Part shown: positions 1-6,742 of the stretch, one piece after another
How positions within the stretch are numbered: position 1 is the stretch's first letter
How the letters are laid out: the number at the start of each line of letters is the position of its first letter
From: Dictyoglomaceae bacterium
GTDB taxonomy: Bacteria; Dictyoglomota; Dictyoglomia; Dictyoglomales; Dictyoglomaceae
Length of the DNA stretch: 12,366 nt
Direction: 5' to 3'
Assembly: GCA_026417425.1 (NCBI GenBank)
Contig: JAOADF010000020.1
Span: forward strand, 1-12,366
Notes under the pieces: generated by a model
What the model saw: only the letters and a program-made list of their open reading frames with translations
What the model was told of the DNA's origin: nothing
The model's database searches: none
Program-made: the position numbers and the translations under genes

Positions 1-522
1 TAAGAGTTTAGGATAGATGAAAGGTTCTCCACCAAGGATGGTGTAAAGATAGCAACCTATATTTTCTCCCTCTTTAATTATTCTTTCCACTGTTTCATAA
101 GGAAGGTCATCATCTCTTGTGTAATTTCCTGCGTAGCATCCCATGCAATTTAAATTACATCTCATGGTAGGACTTATTAATATGGTATATGGAGTTGCAA
201 TATCAAATTTCTTTCTATTGAATTCATTAAAATAAATCCAGAAGAATCCTACATTTAATATGACCAACCCAAAAATCTTACTTGCATATTCAGGATTATA
301 GTCTGTGAAAACTCGGTGAATTAATCTTTGAACTGCAGGATTTTTATCTAGATTCTCTTCTACTACTCTTATAATATTATCCGTTCCTTCATTGGGACTA
401 AAGCTTTTTACAATATTTATTAATTGGGGAATTCTTTTTTTGTAATTATTAGCAACATATTTAAATACCTTCTCAAAAATCCAATTTACTGTATGCATTT
501 TTAATTTGGTTAATTTGTACAT
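1..522 (-). CDS. Radical SAM protein, N-terminal part (3' end outside window)
   Basis: An open frame of 174 codons runs from an ATG to the window edge without a stop, so the C-terminal part is missing. The radical SAM cluster motif CxxxCxxC is present at C122, C126 and C129 (CNLNCMGC), followed by the SAM-binding GGEP at residues 164-167. This identifies an enzyme that binds a 4Fe-4S cluster and cleaves S-adenosylmethionine to a radical. The first 115 residues or so precede the barrel and contain a hydrophobic segment near residues 85-97. The extension resembles that of an uncharacterised radical SAM group I recall from clostridia and thermophiles; this is from memory, not a search. The start is set by an AGGAGA Shine-Dalgarno six bases upstream. 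The gene lies 67 nt after the membrane protein gene and has its own promoter-like sequence. The substrate is unknown, and any SPASM-type second cluster would lie outside the window. Confidence 0.9.
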   Translation of the reverse strand, partial: MYKLTKLKMHTVNWIFEKVFKYVANNYKKRIPQLINIVKSFSPNEGTDNIIRVVEENLDKNPAVQRLIHRVFTDYNPEYASKIFGLVILNVGFFWIYFNEFNRKKFDIATPYTILISPTMRCNLNCMGCYAGNYTRDDDLPYETVERIIKEGENIGCYLYTILGGEPFIYPKLL

Positions 523-528
523 AATTAT

Positions 529-534
529 TCTCCT
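529..534 (-). promoter_or_regulatory. Ribosome binding site of the radical SAM gene
   Basis: AGGAGA on the minus strand, six bases before the ATG at 522. It fixes the start of this partial gene. Confidence 0.75.
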
Positions 535-560
535 AAAAAACCAAAATTTATTTTAATAAT

Positions 561-589
561 ATTATACTCTTTGATCATTAAAATATCAA
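561..589 (-). promoter_or_regulatory. Sigma-70-type promoter for the radical SAM gene
   Basis: On the minus strand TTGATA (584-589) and TATAAT (561-566) are separated by exactly 17 bases, a near-perfect housekeeping promoter. The -35 box begins immediately after the TAA stop of the preceding gene. Transcription would start near 554 and leave a leader of about 30 nt with a good ribosome binding site. I see no strong hairpin with a U-tract in this spacer, so read-through from the upstream operon is also possible. Confidence 0.75.
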
Positions 590-1621
590 TTACTGTTGAT
601 CACCCCAATTTTTTATTCCTAATACATATACAAGCACAAATCCACCAGTAATTAATGTAAAATAGTGAGTAAGAAGCCTCCAAACTATAATAAAAATTCC
701 CAAAATATGTCTTGGTACATAAGGAGCAAAAGCTAAAGAGAAGAGGAGTTCTGAGACACCACTTCCTCCAGGGGTAGGAACATAGAAAAGTAGGAAAAAA
801 ATAGGGATTTGAATTAATATTAAACTCGATAAATAAATTTTCAATCCAAAACCTTTGAGAATGAAGGGAGCAATAAGGAAATAAGTAAACCAAGATAAAA
901 TATTTAAAATAGAAAATTTAAAAAGAACAATTTTTTTATCTTTTATAAAGGTCCATAAAGTTTTATGAAAATCATCTACTGTCTTGTATACTGTTCTTAT
1001 AATTTTACAAGGAGGAATAGTTTTTAGGAAAGGAAAATAACTTATTTTTAATAACAATCTTACAATTAGTTTTTTCATGGGTTTTGGCTTATATAAACTA
1101 ATCAGGAATATTCCTACAATAATAGCTAATAGAAAGGAACTATATCTTATTAACTCTTTTACAATCTTATTAGGAAACAAGAAAGAATAAAAATATAATA
1201 TTATTGGTGTTACTATAGCAAAAGTTAAAATATTAAGAGTATATCTTAACAAACTAAGTGCAGTAATTTGTCCTATTTTTATATTCTTTTTAGATAAAAG
1301 GTATATTTCTAATGGTTCTCCTCCTGCAGATGTCGGTGTAATTCCCGAAGCAAAGTAATAGGATAGATGAATTTGTAAGGCTTCCATAAAGGTTAATTTT
1401 TTTTCTACACTATTTATTAAACTCATATATCTTAATGCAGAAAAAATCCAACTTAGAATATTTAATAGTATTGCATAAATAATTGTTAATAAATTAAGAT
1501 TTAAAAGGGCATTTATGGTCTTTTCTTCTATTGTAAATACTAAAATTCCAATAATCACTAAAACACTTAATATAATTGAATATTTTAAACCATTTTTTAG
1601 ACTTTTATTTAATTGTCTCAT
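590..1621 (-). CDS. UPF0104 / lysylphosphatidylglycerol synthase TM-like integral membrane protein
   Basis: A 343-residue, strongly hydrophobic protein with about seven or eight predicted membrane segments (roughly residues 12-30, 44-66, 80-94, 120-148, 160-176, 232-256, 262-280 and 306-336). Two family hallmarks are visible: TPTSAGGEP at 95-103 and PTPGGSG followed by E291 near 282-291. These match the UPF0104 family, whose members share the flippase-like domain of MprF (lysyl-PG synthase) and act in lipid or glycan-lipid handling. There is no C-terminal aminoacyl-transferase domain, so it is not a full MprF. Its ATG is 3 nt after the tsaD stop, so it appears to be the last gene of the long operon. 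Its ribosome binding site is weak (TTTAGGT, lying in the end of tsaD), which suggests coupling. The family call is good; the substrate is not known. Confidence 0.85.
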   Translation of the reverse strand: MRQLNKSLKNGLKYSIILSVLVIIGILVFTIEEKTINALLNLNLLTIIYAILLNILSWIFSALRYMSLINSVEKKLTFMEALQIHLSYYFASGITPTSAGGEPLEIYLLSKKNIKIGQITALSLLRYTLNILTFAIVTPIILYFYSFLFPNKIVKELIRYSSFLLAIIVGIFLISLYKPKPMKKLIVRLLLKISYFPFLKTIPPCKIIRTVYKTVDDFHKTLWTFIKDKKIVLFKFSILNILSWFTYFLIAPFILKGFGLKIYLSSLILIQIPIFFLLFYVPTPGGSGVSELLFSLAFAPYVPRHILGIFIIVWRLLTHYFTLITGGFVLVYVLGIKNWGDQQ

Positions 1622-1624
1622 TTA

Positions 1625-2626
1625 TTAAATACCTAAAGATAAAGATGGATAAGCAGAAAGATCTAAATCATCAAATTTTCCTCTATTGTACAAATAATAT
1701 CCAGCACTTGCAATCATTGCAGCATTATCAGTACATAGAATAGGCGGTGGAATAAATAAATTAATATTTTCCATTTTAGCTACCTCGGAAAATCTTCTCT
1801 GAAGATATCTATTAGCAACTACGCCTCCAGCTAAAACTAATGTGGAAATTCCAAATTTATTTAAAGCTATCAAAGATCTTTCTAAAAGTTCTTCTATTAC
1901 TCTATATTGAAAAGAAAAAGCTAAGTCATTTATAGGAATTTCCTTTCCTTCTTTTTGTAAATCTCTTATTAGATATAACATTGAAGTCTTTAGACCACTA
2001 AAACTTATATCCAATTCTCTCTCACATTTTATTTTAGGGAAATTAAATACTAATTTACCTTTTTCAGCTGCTCTTTCTATTGCAGGTCCTCCAGGATAAT
2101 CTAATCCTAGTAATCTTGCAACCTTATCAAAGGCTTCTCCTGCAGCATCATCTAAAGTCTGTCCTAATAATTTATAATTATCAAAATCTTCAACTAAAAC
2201 CCATTCTGTATGTCCTCCAGAAATTATAAGGGAAATAAAGGGGAAATTAGGTGGTTCATCTCTTAGAAAATTTGCAAAAATATGTCCTACTAAGTGATTA
2301 ATTCCTATTAAAGGCTTTTTTAAAGCATAAGCTAAAGTTTTAGCAAAGGTTATTCCTACCCACAATGATCCCACAAGTCCTGGTCCATTGGTTACAGCAA
2401 TCAAATCTATATCTTTAAAGGATAAGTTTGTTTTTTCCATTATCATCTTGAAAAGGTTATTTAATACCTCCATATGTAGTCTTGAGGCTACTTCAGGTAC
2501 CACTCCTCCAAAAATTCTATGGGCTTCTATCTGTGAGAAAACTAAATTTTCTATGATTTGTTTGCCATCTTTAACAATGGCAACACTGGTTTCATCACAG
2601 GAAGTTTCTATTCCTAAGATGTACAT
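1625..2626 (-). CDS. tsaD: tRNA N6-adenosine threonylcarbamoyltransferase TsaD
   Basis: TsaD (YgjD/Gcp/Kae1) transfers the threonylcarbamoyl group from TC-AMP to A37 of ANN-decoding tRNAs, giving t6A. It acts in the cytoplasm in complex with TsaB and TsaE. The protein has 333 residues, close to the usual bacterial length. The N-terminal ASKHA phosphate motif [10 protein letters not shown] (5-14), metal-binding H111 and H115 (INHLVGH), SGGHT (136-140), AGEAFDKVA (162-170) and the third metal ligand D300 in CTDNAAMIA are all present, so it should be active. The ATG has an AGAGG site that overlaps the rimI stop; the spacer to rimI is 12 nt. The order tsaE-tsaB-rimI-tsaD is the same as the ydiB-ydiC-ydiD-ydiE order of Bacillus. 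Confidence 0.97.
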   Translation of the reverse strand: MYILGIETSCDETSVAIVKDGKQIIENLVFSQIEAHRIFGGVVPEVASRLHMEVLNNLFKMIMEKTNLSFKDIDLIAVTNGPGLVGSLWVGITFAKTLAYALKKPLIGINHLVGHIFANFLRDEPPNFPFISLIISGGHTEWVLVEDFDNYKLLGQTLDDAAGEAFDKVARLLGLDYPGGPAIERAAEKGKLVFNFPKIKCERELDISFSGLKTSMLYLIRDLQKEGKEIPINDLAFSFQYRVIEELLERSLIALNKFGISTLVLAGGVVANRYLQRRFSEVAKMENINLFIPPPILCTDNAAMIASAGYYLYNRGKFDDLDLSAYPSLSLGI

Positions 2627-2638
2627 TATATTAACCTC

Positions 2639-3094
2639 TTAATATAATTTCTTTATCATCACCAAAGCATCTTCTCCATCTCTATAATACCATTTTCTAA
2701 TACCTACTTTTTTAAATCCTTTTTTAAAATAAAGATTTTGGGCAATGGTATTTGAAATTCTTACCTCTAAAACTATTTCTTCTATAGAGTTTTTTCTACA
2801 TAATTCTATTACATAATCTAATAGGGCCTCTCCTATTCCTTTTCCCCTAAAATCTGGATGAACTGCAATAGTTGTTATTTGTGCCTCCCGGAAAATTTGC
2901 CAAAATCCAATATATCCAACTATTCTATTTTCTTTTTCTGCTATAAAATAATAAGCTATTTTATTGCTTAAAATCTCCTTTTCAAAACTTTCTCTACTCC
3001 ATGGAGATGAAAAAGATAACCTATTAATTTCATAAACCTCATCAATATCTTTTTCTGTCATACTTCTTATCTTAATATCATTCTTTTCTTCCAT
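2639..3094 (-). CDS. rimI: Ribosomal protein S18-alanine N-acetyltransferase RimI
   Basis: A 151-residue GNAT-fold acetyltransferase. The acetyl-CoA pyrophosphate loop RGKGIG is at 83-88, preceded by the strand ITTIAVHPDF. E110 in LEVR and Y122 in QNLYFKKGF correspond in position and spacing to the catalytic Glu and Tyr of E. coli RimI. RimI acetylates the N-terminal alanine of S18; some homologues have a wider N-terminal specificity. It overlaps tsaB by 17 nt and precedes tsaD by 12 nt. The first ATG is kept because the first beta strand (IKIRSM) lies upstream of the next Met, and a GGGAG site precedes it. The substrate is inferred from family and neighbourhood; a generic GNAT is the alternative. 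Confidence 0.9.
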   Translation of the reverse strand: MEEKNDIKIRSMTEKDIDEVYEINRLSFSSPWSRESFEKEILSNKIAYYFIAEKENRIVGYIGFWQIFREAQITTIAVHPDFRGKGIGEALLDYVIELCRKNSIEEIVLEVRISNTIAQNLYFKKGFKKVGIRKWYYRDGEDALVMIKKLY

Positions 3095-3773
3095 GAATCT
3101 TCTCCCAATTTATTTCAGCACTGGACTTTTGTCCATAATATGGTTTTAATTTTAAAGGATCCCAATATTCTCCTTTATTAAACATTAAAAAACCTAATTC
3201 TGCTAAAGAAGCTCCTCTTAAAAAGGAGGAACACACAGAATTATAATCCGCATTAGATGGAAGATTAAGTTTTAACTTCTCAGGTATTTCACCTACTATA
3301 AGTATATTCTCTTGAATAGAATATAATTTTTTTAAAAATTCTTCAATTAAAATTACTTTTTCCTTCTCAATTTTTTGAAAATCCTTCCAGTTTTTATAAG
3401 ATGCTAAATGGATTTCATTTTTTCTTGCTGGAAGAATACTAAAAATTATGCCAGGAAATTTATTTTGATAAGCCAAAACATCTAAATAACTTGGAGCTGA
3501 AACAGGCTTGTTAAAAACTTGTGCTAAGGTCTTTATTACCATCATTCCAATTCTTAATCCTGTAAAGGAACCCGGACCTTTAGAAATTACATATAACTCT
3601 ATATCCTCTAATCTCCAATTGCTCTTTTTTAATAATAAATCTAGGTTTATTAATATAGTTTCCCCATAACTTTTAGAATTTGTAGAGAAGGAAAATTCCC
3701 ATATTTCTTTATTATTTTCCCATAAGGTTATACTACTTTGTCTTGTAGCAGTATCTATGGCTAAAACTTTCAT
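3078..3773 (-). CDS. tsaB: t6A biosynthesis scaffold protein TsaB
   Basis: A 231-residue ASKHA-fold protein, the same length as E. coli TsaB (YeaZ). It dimerises with TsaD and is needed for t6A formation but is not itself catalytic. The N-terminal LAIDTAT (4-10) and the family signature KGPGSFTGLRIG (65-76) are clear. The two-His metal motif seen in TsaD is absent, which separates it from a second TsaD. Its ATG is only 3 nt after the tsaE stop and lacks a good Shine-Dalgarno (AAAAGCCTGTGATAT), so translation probably depends on coupling to tsaE. The 3' end overlaps rimI by 17 nt in another frame. Confidence 0.95.
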   Translation of the reverse strand: MKVLAIDTATRQSSITLWENNKEIWEFSFSTNSKSYGETILINLDLLLKKSNWRLEDIELYVISKGPGSFTGLRIGMMVIKTLAQVFNKPVSAPSYLDVLAYQNKFPGIIFSILPARKNEIHLASYKNWKDFQKIEKEKVILIEEFLKKLYSIQENILIVGEIPEKLKLNLPSNADYNSVCSSFLRGASLAELGFLMFNKGEYWDPLKLKPYYGQKSSAEINWEKIHGRKE

Positions 3774-3776
3774 ATA

Positions 3777-4223
3777 TCACAGGCTTTTAATAAGAGTGTT
3801 AAACCTTTCTCCCTTTGGTTCAAGATGAAGTTCTCTTGAGTTTAAAGATTTATGGAAAAAGGAAATTTTAAGGTACTCATCAGGCCATAACTCCTTGATA
3901 CGCTCTCCCCATTCTACTGCAATAATATTTTCACCGTTTAAATATTCTTCCCAACCTAAATTTAAAAGCTCAATATAAGATCTGAGACGATAGGCATCTA
4001 TATGGATGAAGGGGTATTTCCCTCTATATTCTTTAATAATTAAGAAGGAAGGACTTGTAATAATTGAATTGATTCCTAAACCTTTGGCAAATCCTTTAAG
4101 AAAGGTTGTTTTTCCTGTCCCCAAATCTCCAATAAGGGTATAGAAATCTCCAGGTATTGCTTTTTCTCCTATTTTCCTTCCTAACTCCATTGTCTCTAGA
4201 CTTGAATTTGAAAATATTATCAT
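3777..4223 (-). CDS. tsaE: tRNA t6A biosynthesis ATPase TsaE
   Basis: A 148-residue P-loop ATPase that works with TsaB-TsaD and is needed for multiple turnover of t6A synthesis. Walker A is GDLGTGKT at 32-39. The TsaE-specific TSPSF (56-60), HIDAYRL (74-80, with the Walker-B-like D76) and VEWGER (103-108) are all present. Length is normal for the family. Its ATG follows the purA TGA after a single base (TGA-A-ATG) with only a GGGA-type ribosome binding site, so termination-reinitiation is likely. It opens the four-gene t6A/RimI block. TsaC/Sua5, which makes the TC-AMP substrate, is not in this window. Confidence 0.96.
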   Translation of the reverse strand: MIIFSNSSLETMELGRKIGEKAIPGDFYTLIGDLGTGKTTFLKGFAKGLGINSIITSPSFLIIKEYRGKYPFIHIDAYRLRSYIELLNLGWEEYLNGENIIAVEWGERIKELWPDEYLKISFFHKSLNSRELHLEPKGERFNTLIKSL

Positions 4224-4224
4224 T

Positions 4225-5523
4225 TCATTCCCAGGGATCTTTAATCACTATTAATTCTTCTCGTTTATTTCCTGTTCCTATCATTGATATTTTAACATTT
4301 AATTCCTTTTCAATAAATTCTATATACTTTTGGGCATTTAGAGGAAGTTCTGAAACCTCCTTAACACCACTAAGATTTTCCTTCCATCCAGATAGGGACT
4401 CGAATATAGGTTCGCATTGAGAGATCTGGGAGGATATTACAGGAAATTCCTCTATGATTTTACCTTTAAACCTATATCCTTTAACTACTTTTATCTCTTC
4501 TAAACCTGAGAGAACATCAAGCTTAGTGAGAGCAATCATGGAAAAGCCATTTATCATATAGGAGTATCTTAATGCAACAAGATCTAACCACCCAACTCTT
4601 CTTGGACGTCTTGTTACTGTACCATATTCTTGTCCCTTTTCTCGAATATAATCCGCTAATTCTCCATGAATTTCACTAGGAAAAGGACCTTCTCCCACCC
4701 TTGAAGTATAAGCTTTAACAACGCTTATTATCTTATTAATCTTGTCTGGACTTATTCCTGCTCCAACACAAACTCCCCCTGATATGGTATGAGAAGAAGT
4801 CACATAAGGATATGTACCAAAATTTATATCTAATAATGTCCCATTAGCACCTTCAAAAAGTACTTTGGCACCATCTAATATCAATTTATTTATTAACAAA
4901 GGAGTGTTTACAATTTCTACATCTCTTTTTAATATTTCTTCTAAAACTTTATACTGAGAATTATATGTTTCTTCTAAAGGGGGAAGGGAGAAAGAATTTG
5001 TTAAAATATTTTCTTTTAAAAAGTATATATTCTCTAATTTTTCTTTGAAGGATTCTTTATCAAGTAAATCTCCTACAAATATGGCCTCTCTTGCTATCTT
5101 ATCACTATATGCAGGACCTATACCTCTTCCCGTTGTTCCTAATTTCTTTTTGCCCCTTTTTTCTTCTATAAATTTATCTAGGAGAATATGATACGGAAGA
5201 ATTAAAGAAGCTTGACTACTTATATAAAGTTTTTTTATTTTAACCCCTAAACACTCAACCTCTCTAATCTCTTCTAACAATGATAAAAGATTAACCACTA
5301 CCCCATTTGCTATGATATTTATTGCTTTTTCAGAAATAATTCCTGAAGGAAGGAGTCTAAATTTGAATGTTTTTCCATTTACAACCACTGTATGTCCTGC
5401 GTTATTTCCCCCATTAAATCTTACAACTGCTTCTGCTTTTTGAGCTACCCAGTCAATAATTTTTCCTTTTCCTTCATCTCCCCATTGAGCTCCTATAATT
5501 ACTAATGTATTATAGTCCTTCAT
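4225..5523 (-). CDS. purA: Adenylosuccinate synthetase PurA
   Basis: Catalyses IMP + L-aspartate + GTP to adenylosuccinate, the first committed step to AMP. The 432 residues are full length. The P-loop GAQWGDEGKGK is at 11-21 with catalytic D16, NAGHT (41-45) carries the catalytic His, GTTGRGIGPAY (129-139) is intact, and guanine-specifying TKLD is at 333-336. Several usually conserved positions differ. FEGAQG reads FEGANG (N227, equivalent to E. coli Q224), DIDHGTYP-type reads DINFGTYP, and SSNT reads SSHT. The aspartate loop TTGR reads VTRR (V303 and R305), and the C-terminal GPDR-type reads GNKR. The catalytic residues remain, so PurA function is likely. The phage paralogue PurZ is less likely because D16 is kept and the length is that of PurA. 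A strong GGAGGT site precedes the ATG, which overlaps the malic enzyme gene by 14 nt. Confidence 0.95.
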   Translation of the reverse strand: MKDYNTLVIIGAQWGDEGKGKIIDWVAQKAEAVVRFNGGNNAGHTVVVNGKTFKFRLLPSGIISEKAINIIANGVVVNLLSLLEEIREVECLGVKIKKLYISSQASLILPYHILLDKFIEEKRGKKKLGTTGRGIGPAYSDKIAREAIFVGDLLDKESFKEKLENIYFLKENILTNSFSLPPLEETYNSQYKVLEEILKRDVEIVNTPLLINKLILDGAKVLFEGANGTLLDINFGTYPYVTSSHTISGGVCVGAGISPDKINKIISVVKAYTSRVGEGPFPSEIHGELADYIREKGQEYGTVTRRPRRVGWLDLVALRYSYMINGFSMIALTKLDVLSGLEEIKVVKGYRFKGKIIEEFPVISSQISQCEPIFESLSGWKENLSGVKEVSELPLNAQKYIEFIEKELNVKISMIGTGNKREELIVIKDPWE

Positions 5524-6742
5524 TTAAACCTCCAATTGCTTCAGATATATCTTTTTGAAGTTCTTCTTTTGATTTTATTATTCTTGCTGTTTTAGTGTTA
5601 ATAGCACTTTCTGCAACTTTCAAAGCCACCTCTGGAACAACTCTCTTGTCTAAAGGAGAGGGAACCAAATAATTTTCCTCAGGATTTTCTACTAATTCTG
5701 CAATGGCATAAGATGCAGATATTTTCATATCTAAATTAATTTCCTTTGCTCTAACCACTAATGCGCCTCTGAAAATTCCCGGAAAAGCAAGAAGATTATT
5801 TATTTGATTAGGAAAGTCAGATCTTCCTGTACCTATAATTCTCGCACCTACTTCTTTTGCTTCATCAGGCATAATTTCTGGAATGGGATTTGCCATGGCA
5901 AAAATTATTGGATTTTTGTTCATTTTTTTAACAAGTTCTTTTGTTAATAACTTCCCTTGAGAAACGCCAATAAATACATCCTTTCCCTTTATAGCATCTT
6001 CTAAATTGCCCTTTTTCCCTTCTGGATTAGTTATTTGGGCTAATCTTTCCTTCTCTTCATTCATTCCCTCTTTTCTTCCAGGATATATGATTCCATGTTT
6101 ATCAACTATTTTTATTTCCTTAACTCCTACAGTTATTAAGATTTCTGCAATTGCTAACCCTGCAGCACCAGCCCCAAGAATTACTATTTCTATCTCATCA
6201 ATTTTACTATTCCTAACCTTCAAGGCGTTTAATAGTGCAGCTAAAGTGACCACAGCAGTTCCATGTTGGTCATCATGAAATATAGGAATGTCTAAAATCT
6301 CTTTAAGCTTTCTCTCTATATAAAAACATCGGGGAGAAGAAATATCTTCAAGATTTATTCCCCCAAAAGTTGGGGATAAAAAGTATATGGTTTCGATAAT
6401 TTTGTCTGGATTCTGAGTATTTAAACATATGGGAAAGGCGTCGATACCTGCAAATTTCTTAAATAATATTGCCTTTCCTTCCATGACAGGAAGGGCACCT
6501 AAAGGTCCTATATTTCCTAAGCCCAATACTGCAGATCCATCACTTATTACTGCAACAGAATTTGCTTTAATTGTCAAATCATAAACCTCTTCAGGATTAT
6601 TAAATATCCTTGAGGAAACTTCAGCTACTCCAGGAGTATATGCTAAGGATAAATCCCATTTATTTTGTAGGGGGATTTTACATCTGATTTCTAGTTTCCC
6701 CTTGAACTTTTTATGAAGTTCTATGGCTTCTCTTTCTATCAC
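5510..6742 (-). CDS. Malic enzyme (oxaloacetate-decarboxylating malate dehydrogenase), short bacterial form
   Basis: Oxidatively decarboxylates L-malate to pyruvate and CO2 with reduction of NAD(P). It has 410 residues, the short form without the phosphotransacetylase-like C-terminal domain. Visible landmarks are the catalytic Tyr Y35 in LAYTPGVA, the catalytic Lys K90 in VMEGKA, metal-binding E132/D133 in FGGINLEDI and D157/D158 in FHDDQHGTA, and the Rossmann motif GAGAAG at 190-195. TGRSDFPNQ (305-313) is also typical. The end of the second beta strand (IVDKHG) carries an Asp, which leans towards NAD, but cofactor choice is not certain. The start is GTG, overlapping the aspS stop as GTGA and preceded by AGGAGG. 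Its place between aspS and purA is unusual and makes it part of a translation/purine operon. Confidence 0.94.
   Translation of the reverse strand: MIEREAIELHKKFKGKLEIRCKIPLQNKWDLSLAYTPGVAEVSSRIFNNPEEVYDLTIKANSVAVISDGSAVLGLGNIGPLGALPVMEGKAILFKKFAGIDAFPICLNTQNPDKIIETIYFLSPTFGGINLEDISSPRCFYIERKLKEILDIPIFHDDQHGTAVVTLAALLNALKVRNSKIDEIEIVILGAGAAGLAIAEILITVGVKEIKIVDKHGIIYPGRKEGMNEEKERLAQITNPEGKKGNLEDAIKGKDVFIGVSQGKLLTKELVKKMNKNPIIFAMANPIPEIMPDEAKEVGARIIGTGRSDFPNQINNLLAFPGIFRGALVVRAKEINLDMKISASYAIAELVENPEENYLVPSPLDKRVVPEVALKVAESAINTKTARIIKSKEELQKDISEAIGGLNEGL

Noticed and set aside
571..589. Rho-independent terminator after the UPF0104 gene
   Set aside because: Only a 5-bp A+T-rich stem (TTGAT/ATCAA) can form and no U-tract follows. 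The same bases make a better promoter.
600..893. Minus-strand open frame of 97 codons
   Set aside because: It lies in another frame of the UPF0104 membrane protein gene, is rich in Cys, Phe and Tyr, and shows no family features.
4225..5523. PurA being the phage-type 2-aminoadenylosuccinate synthetase PurZ
   Set aside because: The catalytic Asp in WGDEGKGK is kept and the length is that of cellular PurA. The setting is a housekeeping operon with no phage genes.
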